Assembly (NCBI GenBank): GCA_028868995.1
Contig: JAGWTH010000029.1
Location: 1-50,496, forward strand
Reading direction: 5' to 3'
Source: Burkholderiales bacterium
GTDB taxonomy: Bacteria; Pseudomonadota; Gammaproteobacteria; Burkholderiales; Burkholderiaceae_C
DNA: 50,496 nt
The notes below the pieces were generated by a model that worked only from the letters and a program-made list of their open reading frames with translations, did no database searches and was not told the DNA's origin. Below, piece after piece: positions 27,979 to 36,859 of the stretch (positions are counted from its first letter, which is position 1; each line of letters opens with the position of its first letter). Position numbers and translations under genes: made by a program.

Positions 27979-29427
27979 ATGTTCCTCCAGGCCGGCGCCC
28001 TGTCCCTCGCATTGCTCCTCGCCAGCCGGATCCTGGGGCTGGTGCGCGAGTCGGCCCAGGCGGCGGCCTTCGGCGCCAGCGGCATGGGCGACGTGGCCGT
28101 CCTGATGCTGACCCTGCCCGACCTGCTTTCCGGCCTCCTGGCCAGCGGCGCGCTGGCCTACGTGCTGCTGCCCATGTGGGCCCACGAGGAGGGCGCGCGC
28201 ATCGCCGCCGGCCAGCGCCGGGTGGCGCGCTGGCTGCTGGGAGGCGGCCTGCTGCTCGCGGCGCTGCTGCTGCTGGCGCGCCAGCCCGTCGCGCTGTGGC
28301 TGGCCTCCGGCCTGCCGCCGGCGCTGCAGGGCCCGGCCGCAACGGGCCTCGCCTGGAGCGCGGCCGCGGTGCCGCTGGCGCTGCTGGCGGCGCTGTGGGT
28401 GACCCGGCTGCAGCACGAGCGCGACTTCGTCGGGATGTACGCGGCCAACCTGGTGGTCAACGCGGTGCTGATCGCCGTCCTGCTGCTGCTGCTGGCGGCG
28501 AAGGCCGCGGCCGGCGCGTCGGTGGCCTGGCTGGGGGCGGGCCTGCTGGGGGCCATGGCCGCCCGCCTGGCCTGGCTGCACTGGAGGCAGCGGCCCTTCG
28601 CCACCGTCGCCGCGCCGCCCGAAGCGGCCCTGCCGCGGGCCCCGGTGTGGCTGTGGGCGGCGGCTGCGGCCGGCCTGCCGCTGGCGCTGCCGTTCGCGGC
28701 GCGGTCGCTGGCCTCGCAGCAGGCGCCCGGCGCGCTGGCCACCTTCAACTACGCCTGGAAGCTGGTCGAACTGCCGCTGGTGCTGGCGATCCAGCTGGTG
28801 GGCACCCTGGCGCTGGGGCCGATCGCCCGGGCGCTGCGCGGCGACGCGTCCCACGAGGCGGCCGCCACCCTGAGGCGCGGCTTCGCGCTGGCCTGGACAC
28901 TGGCCTGCGCGAGCGCGGCCGGCCTGCTGGTGGCCGCGCCCGCCATCGCGCACCTGCTGTTCGGATGGGGCCGCATGCAGCCCCGGGCGCTGGCGGAGGT
29001 GGCACAGTGGGGCCGCATCGGTGCCTGGAGCCTGCCGCCGCAGGCGCTGATCGCCATCGCCCTGGCGGTGCTCGCGGCGCAGGACCGCCTGCGCCTGGCC
29101 GTGCTGGCCTATGCCGGGGCCCTGGCCGGGCTGCTGCTCGCCCACCCGGGCCAGGGCGGCGTGCTCATGGCCTGGCTGGACGGGCTGTGGGCGGCCATCG
29201 CGCTGGTCCTGCTGCGCTCGGTGCGGCCGGCGGCGCAGGGCTGGCTGCCCTGGCGGGCGCTGAGCGCGGCGGGCGGTGCGCTGCTCGCAGTCCAGGCCGC
29301 CGTGCTGGTCGCGGGGATCCCCGGCGGCGCGGCCGGCCAGTGGCTGGCCGCCATCGGCGCGGCCGTCCTGGTGGGCGGCTCGGCCTGGTGGGCCAGCACC
29401 GACCTGCGCTCCGCGCTGGCGCGATAA
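27979..29427 (+). CDS. MurJ/MviN-family lipid flippase, cluster-associated
   Basis: Polytopic membrane protein of 482 residues in the MOP superfamily, MurJ/MviN branch. The first helix and loop read [20 protein letters not shown]; after it [22 protein letters not shown] matches the MurJ segment LPN-LxRxLFAEGALSQAFVP in a diverged form. About 13-14 hydrophobic segments are visible. Because the first gene of a glycan cluster follows by 12 bp, I favour transfer of a lipid-linked glycan rather than lipid II, but it might be the cell's only MurJ. It is divergent from lysS. No ribosome site is visible; a -10-like GATAAT lies seven bases upstream. Confidence 0.85.
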   Translation: MFLQAGALSLALLLASRILGLVRESAQAAAFGASGMGDVAVLMLTLPDLLSGLLASGALAYVLLPMWAHEEGARIAAGQRRVARWLLGGGLLLAALLLLARQPVALWLASGLPPALQGPAATGLAWSAAAVPLALLAALWVTRLQHERDFVGMYAANLVVNAVLIAVLLLLLAAKAAAGASVAWLGAGLLGAMAARLAWLHWRQRPFATVAAPPEAALPRAPVWLWAAAAAGLPLALPFAARSLASQQAPGALATFNYAWKLVELPLVLAIQLVGTLALGPIARALRGDASHEAAATLRRGFALAWTLACASAAGLLVAAPAIAHLLFGWGRMQPRALAEVAQWGRIGAWSLPPQALIAIALAVLAAQDRLRLAVLAYAGALAGLLLAHPGQGGVLMAWLDGLWAAIALVLLRSVRPAAQGWLPWRALSAAGGALLAVQAAVLVAGIPGGAAGQWLAAIGAAVLVGGSAWWASTDLRSALAR

Positions 29428-29439
29428 TTCGACCTGGGC

Positions 29440-30243
29440 ATGCTCGAGCTGATTCAGATCACCAACGATCCGGCGTTTGCCCGACGCTGCGACGCGTTGG
29501 GCGGCTTTCGCCTGTTCGTCGATCTCGAGCGCCTCGGCAAGGCCGAACGCCAGGCCGGCCGCAACACCTTCATCAGCGCCCACCAGCTCCAGGACGTGGG
29601 CCGCGTGCGCGCCGTGCTGCGCCAGGCGCGGCTGATGGTGCGCGTGAATCCCCTGCACGAAGGCACACGGGCCGAGGTCGACGCGGTGCTGGCCCAGGGC
29701 GCCGACTGCCTGATGCTGCCCATGTTCGAGGGCGCGCCGCAGCTGGCGGCCTTCTGCGCCATCGTCGCCGGCCGGGCGCCCGTCGTGGCGCTGCTCGAGA
29801 CGGCCGCGGCCCTGCGCAGCGTCGAGGACTGGGCCGGCACGCCCGGCCTGCAGGAGATCTTCGTCGGGCTCAACGACCTGCACCTGTCGCTCGGCTGCCG
29901 CTTCATGTTCGAGCCGCTGGCCGACGGCAGCGTCGAGCGGGTGGCGCGCGTCGCGCGCTCGCGCGGCCTGCGCTTCGGCTTCGGCGGCATCGCCCGGCTC
30001 GACGAGGGCCTGCTGCCCGGACGCGACGTGCTGGCGGAGCACCAGCGCCTGGGTTCCGGCGCCGTGATCCTCTCGCGCACCTTCCACCGCGACTCGGAGA
30101 TGGACTTCGAGCGCGAGGTCGCGGCGCTGCGCGAGGCCGAGCGCGAGCTGGCGCGCCGCACCCCGCAGCAGGTGCAGGCCGACGCCGAACGGATCGCCGC
30201 GCGCATCCGCTCCATCGCCGCGGAGCTGGCCGCGCGCCCATGA
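29440..30243 (+). CDS. HpcH/HpaI aldolase / citrate lyase family protein
   Basis: TIM-barrel protein of 267 residues in the HpcH/HpaI class II aldolase family. Candidate pyruvate and metal site residues are R68 (LMVRVN), E120 (VALLET) and D146 (VGLNDLHLSLG). The family splits or forms 2-oxo-4-hydroxy acids by aldol chemistry with pyruvate or a relative. Its substrate here is unknown. As part of a sugar cluster it may build or modify a sugar acid, or attach a lactyl/pyruvyl-like group precursor. The last 40 residues are an added helix rich in Glu/Arg. It overlaps the sugar transferase gene as ATGA. Confidence 0.85.
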   Translation: MLELIQITNDPAFARRCDALGGFRLFVDLERLGKAERQAGRNTFISAHQLQDVGRVRAVLRQARLMVRVNPLHEGTRAEVDAVLAQGADCLMLPMFEGAPQLAAFCAIVAGRAPVVALLETAAALRSVEDWAGTPGLQEIFVGLNDLHLSLGCRFMFEPLADGSVERVARVARSRGLRFGFGGIARLDEGLLPGRDVLAEHQRLGSGAVILSRTFHRDSEMDFEREVAALREAERELARRTPQQVQADAERIAARIRSIAAELAARP

Positions 30244-30794
30244 AGCGCCCGATGGACGTCTTGCTGGCCGGCCTCGCGCTGGTGCTGCTGTCGCCCGTGC
30301 TGCTCGCCACCGCGGCGGCCGTGGCGATCGACAGCGGCTTTCCCGTGTTCTTCCGGCAGCTGCGCGTCGGCCGCGGCGGCGCGACCTTCGGCATGTTCAA
30401 GTTCCGCAGCATGGTGCGCAACGCCGCGGCGATCGGACCTTTCAACACCGCGGCCGGCGACCCGCGCATCACGCGCGTGGGCCGCTTCATCCGCCGCACC
30501 AGCCTGGACGAACTGCCGCAGCTGCTGAACGTGCTGCGCGGCGACATGAGCCTGGTGGGTCCGCGGCCGGACGTGCCGGTGCAGCGCGCCCTGTACAGCG
30601 ACGCCGACTGGGCCCTGCGCTGCAGCGTCCGCCCGGGCATCACCGGCCTGGCCCAGGTGGTGCTGCGCTCGGAAGGCACCGAGGACCAGCGCCGCGAGCT
30701 GGACCTGCGCTACGTGCGCGAGCAGAGCATGTGGCTGGACCTGAAGATCCTGGCCCGGACCGTGGGTCGCCTCACGGGCCGGGGGAGCAACTAG
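30240..30794 (+). CDS. Initiating phosphoglycosyl transferase (PglC/WcaJ family)
   Basis: Small monotopic phosphoglycosyl transferase of 184 residues (bacterial sugar transferase family). One N-terminal re-entrant hydrophobic helix (VLLAGLALVLLSPVLLATAAAVA) is followed by FFRQLRVGRGG and MFKFRSM. The catalytic Asp-Glu dyad is D90-E91 in TSLDELPQLLNVLRGDMSLVGPRP. It transfers a phospho-sugar from a UDP-sugar to undecaprenyl phosphate at the inner face of the inner membrane. The short form lacks the extra membrane domain of WcaJ and thus resembles PglC, whose donor is UDP-diNAcBac; that sugar can be made by the PglF/E/D-like genes in this cluster. Confidence 0.92.
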   Translation: MKRPMDVLLAGLALVLLSPVLLATAAAVAIDSGFPVFFRQLRVGRGGATFGMFKFRSMVRNAAAIGPFNTAAGDPRITRVGRFIRRTSLDELPQLLNVLRGDMSLVGPRPDVPVQRALYSDADWALRCSVRPGITGLAQVVLRSEGTEDQRRELDLRYVREQSMWLDLKILARTVGRLTGRGSN

Positions 30795-30796
30795 CG

Positions 30797-32575
30797 ATGT
30801 GCGGCATCTTCGGCTACTGGGACCGCGAGCGCCGTCCCCTGGTGCCCGAGGCGCTGGCGGCCATGGCGCGCTCGCTGGTCCACCGGGGCCCCGACGACGA
30901 GGGCATCCGGCACCAGCCGGAGCGCGGCGTGGCCGTGGGCAACCGGCGCCTCGCCGTCATCGACCTCGCGCACGGCCACCAGCCTTTCGTCTCGGACGAC
31001 GGCCGCATCACCGTGGTCCAGAACGGCGAGATCTTCAACTACGTCGAACTGGCCGCGGAACTGAAGGCCCAGGGCGTGCGGCTGGACACGAACTCCGACA
31101 CCGAGGTGCTGCTGCGCCTGTACGAGCGCGAGGGGCTCACCTTCGTGCGGCGCCTCAACGGCATGTTCGCCATCGCCATCGACGACGCGCGCGAGGACAC
31201 CCTCACGCTGGTGCGCGACCGCATCGGCGTGAAGCCGCTGTACGTGGCGCGCCAGGGCGAGCGGCACCTGTTCGCCTCGGAGATCAAGGCTCTGCTGCAG
31301 GCGCTGCCGGCCGGGCCGGAGCTGGACCTGGAGGCGGTCCACCACTACCTCAGCTTCAACTACATCCCGGCGCCGTGGACCGTCTGGCAGGGCATCCGGC
31401 ACCTGATGCCCGGCTGCTGGATGAAGTTCACGCGCGGCGGGGTGGAGCAGGGCCGCTGGTGGAACCTGGCCGGCCAGCGGGAAAGCGAACAGGAATTCGG
31501 CACCTGGTCCGAGGAGTTCCTGGCCATCCTCGACGACGCCACCCGCATCCGCTTGCGTGCCGACGTGCCCTGGGGCGCCTTCCTCTCCGGAGGCGTCGAT
31601 TCGAGCACGATCGTCGCGCTCATGGCCCGCCACGTGCGCGAGCCTGTGCGGACCTTCTGCATCGGCTTCGCGGACCCGCGCTTCGACGAATCCGCCTACG
31701 CGGCCCAGGTGGCCGAGCGTTTCGGCTGTGCCCACACGAGCGAGGTCGCCGAGCTGAACATGCTGGATCGCTGGCCGCAGGTGCTGTACCACCTGGACCA
31801 GCCGCACGGCGACGCCTCCTTCATGCCGACGCTGCGGGTGAGCGAGCTGGCGGCGAAGCACGTGAAGGTGGTGCTGACCGGCGACGGCGGCGACGAGCTG
31901 TTCGCCGGCTACGAGAAGTACGCCGATTACTTCGTCCGGCCCGACGCCTTCACGCAGGACGAGGCCGCCTTCCGGCGCGGCTATTTCGACGCGATCTCGC
32001 TGTTCACGCCCGAGGCCAAGCAGGCGCTGTACCGGCCGCAGACCGCGCGCCGGCTGCGCGATGTCGACAGCTTCGAGGTCGCCGCGCGACCCTGGTTCGA
32101 GGAGGCCGCGCACTTCGACCGCATTAACCAGGCGCTCTACCTGGACATGCAGCTGCTCCTTTCGGGCAACAACCTCGTCAAGCCGGACCGCATGGGCATG
32201 GCCGTGTCGATCGAGGCGCGCACGCCCTTCCTGGACTGGCGGATGATGGAATTCGCCTTCCGGGCGCCGGGGCGCACCAAGCTCTCGGCGAGCGGCGACA
32301 AGAAGCACTGGTTCAAGCGCGCGGTCACGCCCCTGATCGGCGAGGACCTGGCCTACCGGCGCAAGCAGATGTTCACCGTGCCGATCGGCGAGTGGTTCCG
32401 CCACGAGAGCCACGGCTGGCTGCGGCAGGTGCTGGCCGGCAGCGGCCTGCTGCGGGAGCTGTTCGAGCCGGCGGAGATCGAGCGCATGCTGGTCGCGCAC
32501 CGCGAGGGCCGTGCGAACTACACGCGCGAGCTGCGCGCGCTCGCGGCCCTGGCGCTGTGGGACGAGGGACGATGA
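30797..32575 (+). CDS. asnB: Asparagine synthase-like glutamine amidotransferase
   Basis: AsnB-type enzyme of 592 residues. The class II glutaminase domain starts with catalytic Cys2 (MCGIFGYW) and has VHRGPDDEG and RLAVIDLAHGHQPF. The synthetase domain has the ATP-pyrophosphatase loop FLSGGVDSSTIVAL and VLTGDGGDELFAGYEKY. Both halves look intact. In surface-glycan clusters such enzymes are often used to amidate a sugar carboxylate rather than to make asparagine; that use is inferred from position. ATG at 30797 puts Cys at position 2, which is required. It overlaps the next gene as ATGA. Confidence 0.9.
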   Translation: MCGIFGYWDRERRPLVPEALAAMARSLVHRGPDDEGIRHQPERGVAVGNRRLAVIDLAHGHQPFVSDDGRITVVQNGEIFNYVELAAELKAQGVRLDTNSDTEVLLRLYEREGLTFVRRLNGMFAIAIDDAREDTLTLVRDRIGVKPLYVARQGERHLFASEIKALLQALPAGPELDLEAVHHYLSFNYIPAPWTVWQGIRHLMPGCWMKFTRGGVEQGRWWNLAGQRESEQEFGTWSEEFLAILDDATRIRLRADVPWGAFLSGGVDSSTIVALMARHVREPVRTFCIGFADPRFDESAYAAQVAERFGCAHTSEVAELNMLDRWPQVLYHLDQPHGDASFMPTLRVSELAAKHVKVVLTGDGGDELFAGYEKYADYFVRPDAFTQDEAAFRRGYFDAISLFTPEAKQALYRPQTARRLRDVDSFEVAARPWFEEAAHFDRINQALYLDMQLLLSGNNLVKPDRMGMAVSIEARTPFLDWRMMEFAFRAPGRTKLSASGDKKHWFKRAVTPLIGEDLAYRRKQMFTVPIGEWFRHESHGWLRQVLAGSGLLRELFEPAEIERMLVAHREGRANYTRELRALAALALWDEGR

Positions 32576-33819
32576 AGGTCCTGTTCGTCAGCTACGGCGG
32601 CGGCCACGTGGAGATGTGCCTGCCGGTGATGCAGGCGCTGCGCGCGCTCGTCCCCGGCTGCGACGCCCGCATCCTCGCGCTCACCACGGCCGCCGGTGTG
32701 GCCCGGCGCGCGGGCGAGCAGCCGCTGGGTTTCCGGGACTTCTGCACCGGCCCCGAGGGCGATCGGGCCCTGCGCTACGGCGAGCAGTTGCTCGGCGACC
32801 AGCAGCATCCGGACGTCGCGCGGGAAGAGTCGCTGGCCTACCTGGGCCTCAATTTCCTGGAATGGGTGCAGGAGCTCGGCGAGGAGGGCGCCTGGCAGCG
32901 CTGGCGCGAGCGGGGCCGCCAGGGTTTCCGCCCGGTGCGGCTGATGCGCCGCATCCTCGGGGAGCTGCATCCCGACGTGGTGGTCGCGACCAACTCGCCG
33001 CGCAGCGAGCAGGCGGCGATCGAGGCGGCGCAGGCGCTGGGCCTTCCGACCCTTTCGATGGTCGACCTGTTCGCGTTGCCGGGCGACCCCTACCGCAGCC
33101 GCACTGTCCATGCCGACCGCATCGCCGTGCTGTCCGAGGGCACGCGGCGCCATCTGGTGGCAGCGGGCGTGCCGGCCGATCGCATCGTCGTGACCGGCAA
33201 TCCGGCCTTCGACCCGCTGGCGGGACCGCAGGCGCGGGAAGCCGGCGCGCGCTTCCGGGCGGAACGCGGCTGGGGCGAGCGGCCCGTGGTGCTGTGGGCC
33301 GGTCACATGGAGCCGGACGATGCCGATCCGCGCTGGGCCGGCGCCGCGCTGGGCCAGGCGGTGCAGGACGAACTCCTGCGCCGCACCCTCGCGCGCGAGG
33401 ACGCCTGCCTCGCGATCCGTTACCACCCCAACGAGTGGCACCGCTTCACCCCGCCTGCGCCCCATGCCCGCGTCCACTGGAGCCAGCCGGACCGCGAGCC
33501 GCTGCTGCCGGTGCTGGCCGCTGCCGACGTGGTCGTCGTGCAGGCGACCACCGTCGGCGCGCAGGCCCATGCGGCCGGCAAGCAGGTGCTGGGCCTCTCG
33601 TTCTCGCCCCTGGTGCAGCGCACCGGCATGGATTACGGAGCACTCGGCCTGGGCACGGGCGTGCCCGCCCTGGACGCACTGCCCGCGCTGCTGGCGCAAC
33701 GCCTGGCCGCCGTCCGTCGCGATGCACCGGCCGCCGGGCCGGGCGGCGGCGCGGCGCAGAGGGTGGCGCGGGAAATTGCAGGACTGGCCGCGCGCCGGCC
33801 GGAAGGACATCGCGCATGA
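32572..33819 (+). CDS. GT-B fold protein, putative glycosyltransferase
   Basis: Protein of 415 residues with the two-domain GT-B look. The N-terminus MKVLFVSYGGGHVEMCLPVMQ is a glycosyltransferase/epimerase-like start, the middle has VVVATNSPRSEQAAIEAAQ and VTGNPAFDPL, and the C-terminal nucleotide-sugar region has ADVVVVQATTVGAQAHAAGKQVLGLSF. The pattern recalls UDP-GlcNAc 2-epimerase and MurG/LpxB-like folds, but the epimerase catalytic motifs seen in the NeuC homologue at 38678 are missing. It is the only candidate for a second glycosyltransferase in the cluster. Acceptor and donor are unknown; transfer of the CMP-nonulosonate or of a hexose is possible. Confidence 0.65.
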   Translation: MKVLFVSYGGGHVEMCLPVMQALRALVPGCDARILALTTAAGVARRAGEQPLGFRDFCTGPEGDRALRYGEQLLGDQQHPDVAREESLAYLGLNFLEWVQELGEEGAWQRWRERGRQGFRPVRLMRRILGELHPDVVVATNSPRSEQAAIEAAQALGLPTLSMVDLFALPGDPYRSRTVHADRIAVLSEGTRRHLVAAGVPADRIVVTGNPAFDPLAGPQAREAGARFRAERGWGERPVVLWAGHMEPDDADPRWAGAALGQAVQDELLRRTLAREDACLAIRYHPNEWHRFTPPAPHARVHWSQPDREPLLPVLAAADVVVVQATTVGAQAHAAGKQVLGLSFSPLVQRTGMDYGALGLGTGVPALDALPALLAQRLAAVRRDAPAAGPGGGAAQRVAREIAGLAARRPEGHRA

Positions 33820-34532
33820 AGGCGCCCCGCATCCTCGGACTCATCCTCGCCCGCGGCGGCAGCAAGCGCCTGCCGGGCAAGAACCTCCGGCCGCTGGCCG
33901 GCAAGCCGCTGCTCGCCTGGAGCGTGGAAGCGGCGCGCGCCTGTGCCGCGATCGCCGACGTGGTGGTGTCCACCGACGACGAGGCGATCGCCGCGGCCGC
34001 CCGCGCGCACGGCGCCCGCGCGCCCTTCCTTCGCCCGCCGGCGCTGGCCGGCGACACCAGCACCTCGGCCGACGCCGCCCTGCATGCGCTCGCCTGGCTG
34101 CGCGAGCACGAGGGCGCCGCCTTCGACGCCGTGATCCTGCTGGAGCCCACCTCGCCGCTGCGCGCGAGCGGTGACCTGCCGGGCGTGGCGGAGCTGCTCA
34201 CCCGGCGCTGGGACGAGACCGACGCGGTCGTCACGGTCGGCCGGGTGCAACTGGAGCAGCCGGCCGTGATGAAGCGCATGGACGACCACGGCCGGCTCGC
34301 CCCCTGGGTCCCGGCCGAGGCGCTGGGGGAGGGCACGCCGCCCGCGGCCTGGTTTCCCTACGGCGTGGCCTACGCCGTCAAGACCGGGGCGCTCGAGCGG
34401 CACCGGACCTTCTACCCGCCGCGGGTGCTGGGGTACACAATCGAACGCTGGCAGAACTACGAGGTCGACGACCTGTTCGACTTCCTCTGCGTGGAAGCCG
34501 TGATGCAACATTTCAAGGGGATGCTGCCGTGA
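33816..34532 (+). CDS. Acylneuraminate/legionaminate cytidylyltransferase (NeuA/LegF family)
   Basis: CMP-nonulosonate synthetase of 238 residues that couples CTP to a nine-carbon sugar acid. The nucleotide-binding signature LILARGGSKRLPGKNLRPL is at the N-terminus, followed by VVVSTDDEAIAAAA, VILLEPTSPLR and, near the end, YEVDDLFDFLCVEAVM with metal-binding aspartate. Length matches stand-alone LegF/NeuA, with no extra phosphatase domain. It acts after the NeuB homologue at 37648. The nonulosonate type (legionaminic is favoured) is inferred from the other pathway genes. Confidence 0.9.
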   Translation: MKAPRILGLILARGGSKRLPGKNLRPLAGKPLLAWSVEAARACAAIADVVVSTDDEAIAAAARAHGARAPFLRPPALAGDTSTSADAALHALAWLREHEGAAFDAVILLEPTSPLRASGDLPGVAELLTRRWDETDAVVTVGRVQLEQPAVMKRMDDHGRLAPWVPAEALGEGTPPAAWFPYGVAYAVKTGALERHRTFYPPRVLGYTIERWQNYEVDDLFDFLCVEAVMQHFKGMLP

Positions 34533-35506
34533 AGGCGCTGGTGATCGGACTGGGCTCCATGGGGCGGCGCCGCGTGCGCTGCCTGCGCACGCTGGGCGTG
34601 CAGGCCATCGCGGGTTACGACCCGCGGGCGGACCGCCGGGCCCAGGCGGGGCAGGAATACGGGATCGAGCTGCGCGACAGCCTCGCCGCCGGGGACCTGC
34701 GTGCCTTCGACCTCGTGGTGATCTCCACGCCTCCCGACCAGCACCACACCGCGATCGCCTGGTCCGTCGCCGCCGGCAAGCCCTGCTTCGTCGAGGCCAG
34801 CGTGATCCGGGACCCGCTGCCGGCGCTGGAACAGCAGGCGCGGCAAAAGGGCGTGCTGGTGGCGCCTTCGTGCACGCTGCGCTTCCACTCCGCCATCCGC
34901 GAGATCACGCAGGTCGTGCGCTCGCGCCGCTACGGCAAGGTCTGCAACTTCTCCTACCACTGCGGCCAGTACCTGCCCGACTGGCATCCCTGGGAGAAGG
35001 TCACCGACTACTACGTGTCCAACCCGGCGACCGGCGGCGCGCGCGAGATCGTGCCCTTCGAGCTCACCTGGATGGTGGACGCCTTCGGCTGGCCGCAGCA
35101 GGCGCAGGGCCTGAAGATGCGCACCGCGGATGTGGGAGCGCCCATCGACGACACCTACGCCGCGCTGCTGCGCTTCGACGGCTTCGCGGGCAGCATCGTC
35201 GTCGACGTGGTGGCCCGCCAGGCCGTGCGCAAGCTGACCCTGAACTTCGAGCAGGCCTCGCTGTCCTGGGACTGGGACAGCGGCGTGGTGCGGGTCTGGG
35301 AGGCCGATCCCGGCCGCCTCGTGGAGCTGCACCAGCCGCGCAGCAGCGCCCACGCCGGCTACCACCAGAACATCGGCGAGGCCATGTACATCGCGGAGGT
35401 CGAAGCCTTCCTCGCCGCTGCCGAGGGCCGCGCCTCCTTCCCCCACAGCCTGCAGGACGACATCCGCGTGCTCGGCCTGCTGGAACAGATCGAAGCCTCC
35501 CCATGA
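34529..35506 (+). CDS. Gfo/Idh/MocA family oxidoreductase
   Basis: NAD(P)-dependent sugar oxidoreductase type of 325 residues. The N-terminal Rossmann motif is VIGLGSMGRRR, followed by LVVISTPPDQHHT and the FVEASVIRDP segment, a variant of the EKP motif of the family (E present, K-P replaced). The C-terminal domain has YHCGQYLPDWHPWE, which might contain substrate contacts. Gene starts at GTG 34529, overlapping the cytidylyltransferase stop. Substrate unknown; related proteins are found in nonulosonic-acid and flagellin-glycan clusters. The missing EKP lysine could mean altered chemistry. Confidence 0.88.
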   Translation: MKALVIGLGSMGRRRVRCLRTLGVQAIAGYDPRADRRAQAGQEYGIELRDSLAAGDLRAFDLVVISTPPDQHHTAIAWSVAAGKPCFVEASVIRDPLPALEQQARQKGVLVAPSCTLRFHSAIREITQVVRSRRYGKVCNFSYHCGQYLPDWHPWEKVTDYYVSNPATGGAREIVPFELTWMVDAFGWPQQAQGLKMRTADVGAPIDDTYAALLRFDGFAGSIVVDVVARQAVRKLTLNFEQASLSWDWDSGVVRVWEADPGRLVELHQPRSSAHAGYHQNIGEAMYIAEVEAFLAAAEGRASFPHSLQDDIRVLGLLEQIEASP

Positions 35507-36858
35507 GTTCCTCCTACAGCGAGCGCCTGCACCGCGTGATCCCGGGCGGCGCCCACACCTATTCGCGCGGCGACGACCAGTACCCGGCCAACGCGCCGGA
35601 GATCCTCGTGAGCGGCAAGGGTGCCTACGTCACCGCCGCCGACGGCCGCGTCCTGCTGGACTACGGCATGGGCCTGCGCGCCGTGACGCTGGGCTATGCC
35701 GACGAGCGCGTCAACCGCGCCGCCGTCCGCGGCATGGAGCTGGGCGTGAACCTCACGCGGGCCTCGGTTCTGGAGCTGGAGGCGGCCGAGAAGATGGTGG
35801 CCCTGGTCGGCGCCGACATGGTGAAGTTCGCCAAGAACGGCTCCAACGCCACCACCGCCGCGGCCAAGGTGGCGCGCGCCTTCACCGGCAGGCGCTACAT
35901 CTGCGTGCCGCGCCAGCATCCCTTCTTCTCCTTCGACGACTGGTTCATCGGCGCCACCGCCATCAAGCGCGGCATCCCCGAGGTGCACCACGCGACCACG
36001 CTGGTGTTCGACTACGGCGACCTCGCCAGCCTGCAGCAGCTGTTCGCCGAGCATCCGGGGCAGATCGCCGGCGTGATGCTGGAGCCGGCCACCACCGTCG
36101 GCCCCTGCGACGGCGCGCCCGGCTACGACCGGCTGCGGCCGCCCACGCCCCAGGTTGCGCAGTGGCCGGGCAACTTCCTGAAGCAGGTGCAGGACCTGTG
36201 CCGGCGCGAGGGCGCCCTGTTCATCCTCGACGAGATGATCACCGGCTTCCGCTGGGACCTGCACGGCGCCCAGCGCCTGTTCGGCGTGCAGCCGGACCTG
36301 AGCACCTTCGGCAAGGGCATGGCCAACGGCTTCGCGGTCGCCGCCCTGGTGGGCCGGCGCGAGGTGATGGAGGTGGGCGCCATCAACAAGCCGGGGCAGG
36401 AGCGCACCTTCCTCGTTTCCACCACGCACGGCGGCGAGATGGCCAGCCTGGCGGCCTTCCTCGAGACCGTGGCGATCTACGAGGAGCGGGACGTGGTCCG
36501 CCACCTGTGGGACTTCGGCGCGCAGCTCTCGACCGGGCTGGAGGCATTGGCCCGCGAGGCCGGCATCGGGCAGGCCTTCCGCATGCAGGGCAGCGCCGTG
36601 TCGCTGAACTATGTGACCTTCGACGCCCAGGGCCAGGCGAGCCTGCCGCTGCGCACGCTGTTCTCGCAGGAAATGATCCGCCAGGGCGTGCTGATGCCCT
36701 GGATCGCACAGAGCTTCGCGCACGGTCCGGTGGAACTGGAACGCACCCTGGAGGCCGCGCGCAAGGCGCTGGCCGTCTACGCGCAGGCGCTGGAAGGCGG
36801 CGTCGAGCGCTTCCTGCAAGGCCCCGCCATCAAGCCCGTCTTCCGGCAGTTCAACTGA
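35503..36858 (+). CDS. Class III aminotransferase, glutamate-1-semialdehyde aminomutase-like
   Basis: PLP enzyme of 451 residues. PLP-binding features are D243 in LFILDEMITGFRW and the Schiff-base lysine K271 in STFGKGMANGF. NGSNATTAAAKVARAFTGR is the phosphate-binding loop. It resembles HemL (GSA aminomutase), but its place inside a sugar cluster and its start (SYSERLHRVIPGGAHTYSRGDD) match the group of HemL-like proteins found with nonulosonic acid genes; I infer a sugar or keto-acid aminotransferase. The ATGA overlap with the previous gene suggests a common role. Confidence 0.88.
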   Translation: MSSSYSERLHRVIPGGAHTYSRGDDQYPANAPEILVSGKGAYVTAADGRVLLDYGMGLRAVTLGYADERVNRAAVRGMELGVNLTRASVLELEAAEKMVALVGADMVKFAKNGSNATTAAAKVARAFTGRRYICVPRQHPFFSFDDWFIGATAIKRGIPEVHHATTLVFDYGDLASLQQLFAEHPGQIAGVMLEPATTVGPCDGAPGYDRLRPPTPQVAQWPGNFLKQVQDLCRREGALFILDEMITGFRWDLHGAQRLFGVQPDLSTFGKGMANGFAVAALVGRREVMEVGAINKPGQERTFLVSTTHGGEMASLAAFLETVAIYEERDVVRHLWDFGAQLSTGLEALAREAGIGQAFRMQGSAVSLNYVTFDAQGQASLPLRTLFSQEMIRQGVLMPWIAQSFAHGPVELERTLEAARKALAVYAQALEGGVERFLQGPAIKPVFRQFN

Positions 36859-36859
36859 T

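Noticed and set aside
25954-30087. 1377-codon minus-strand open frame across the nagZ-lysS gap and the murJ-like gene
   Set aside because: It reads lysS out of frame and the repeat region; no conserved domain apart from artefact. The RHSRAGGNP string comes from the intergenic repeat.
34870-35502. Plus-strand frame upstream of the HemL-like gene
   Set aside because: An out-of-frame reading of the Gfo/Idh gene; the true start at 35503 has the ATGA overlap and conserved N-terminus.
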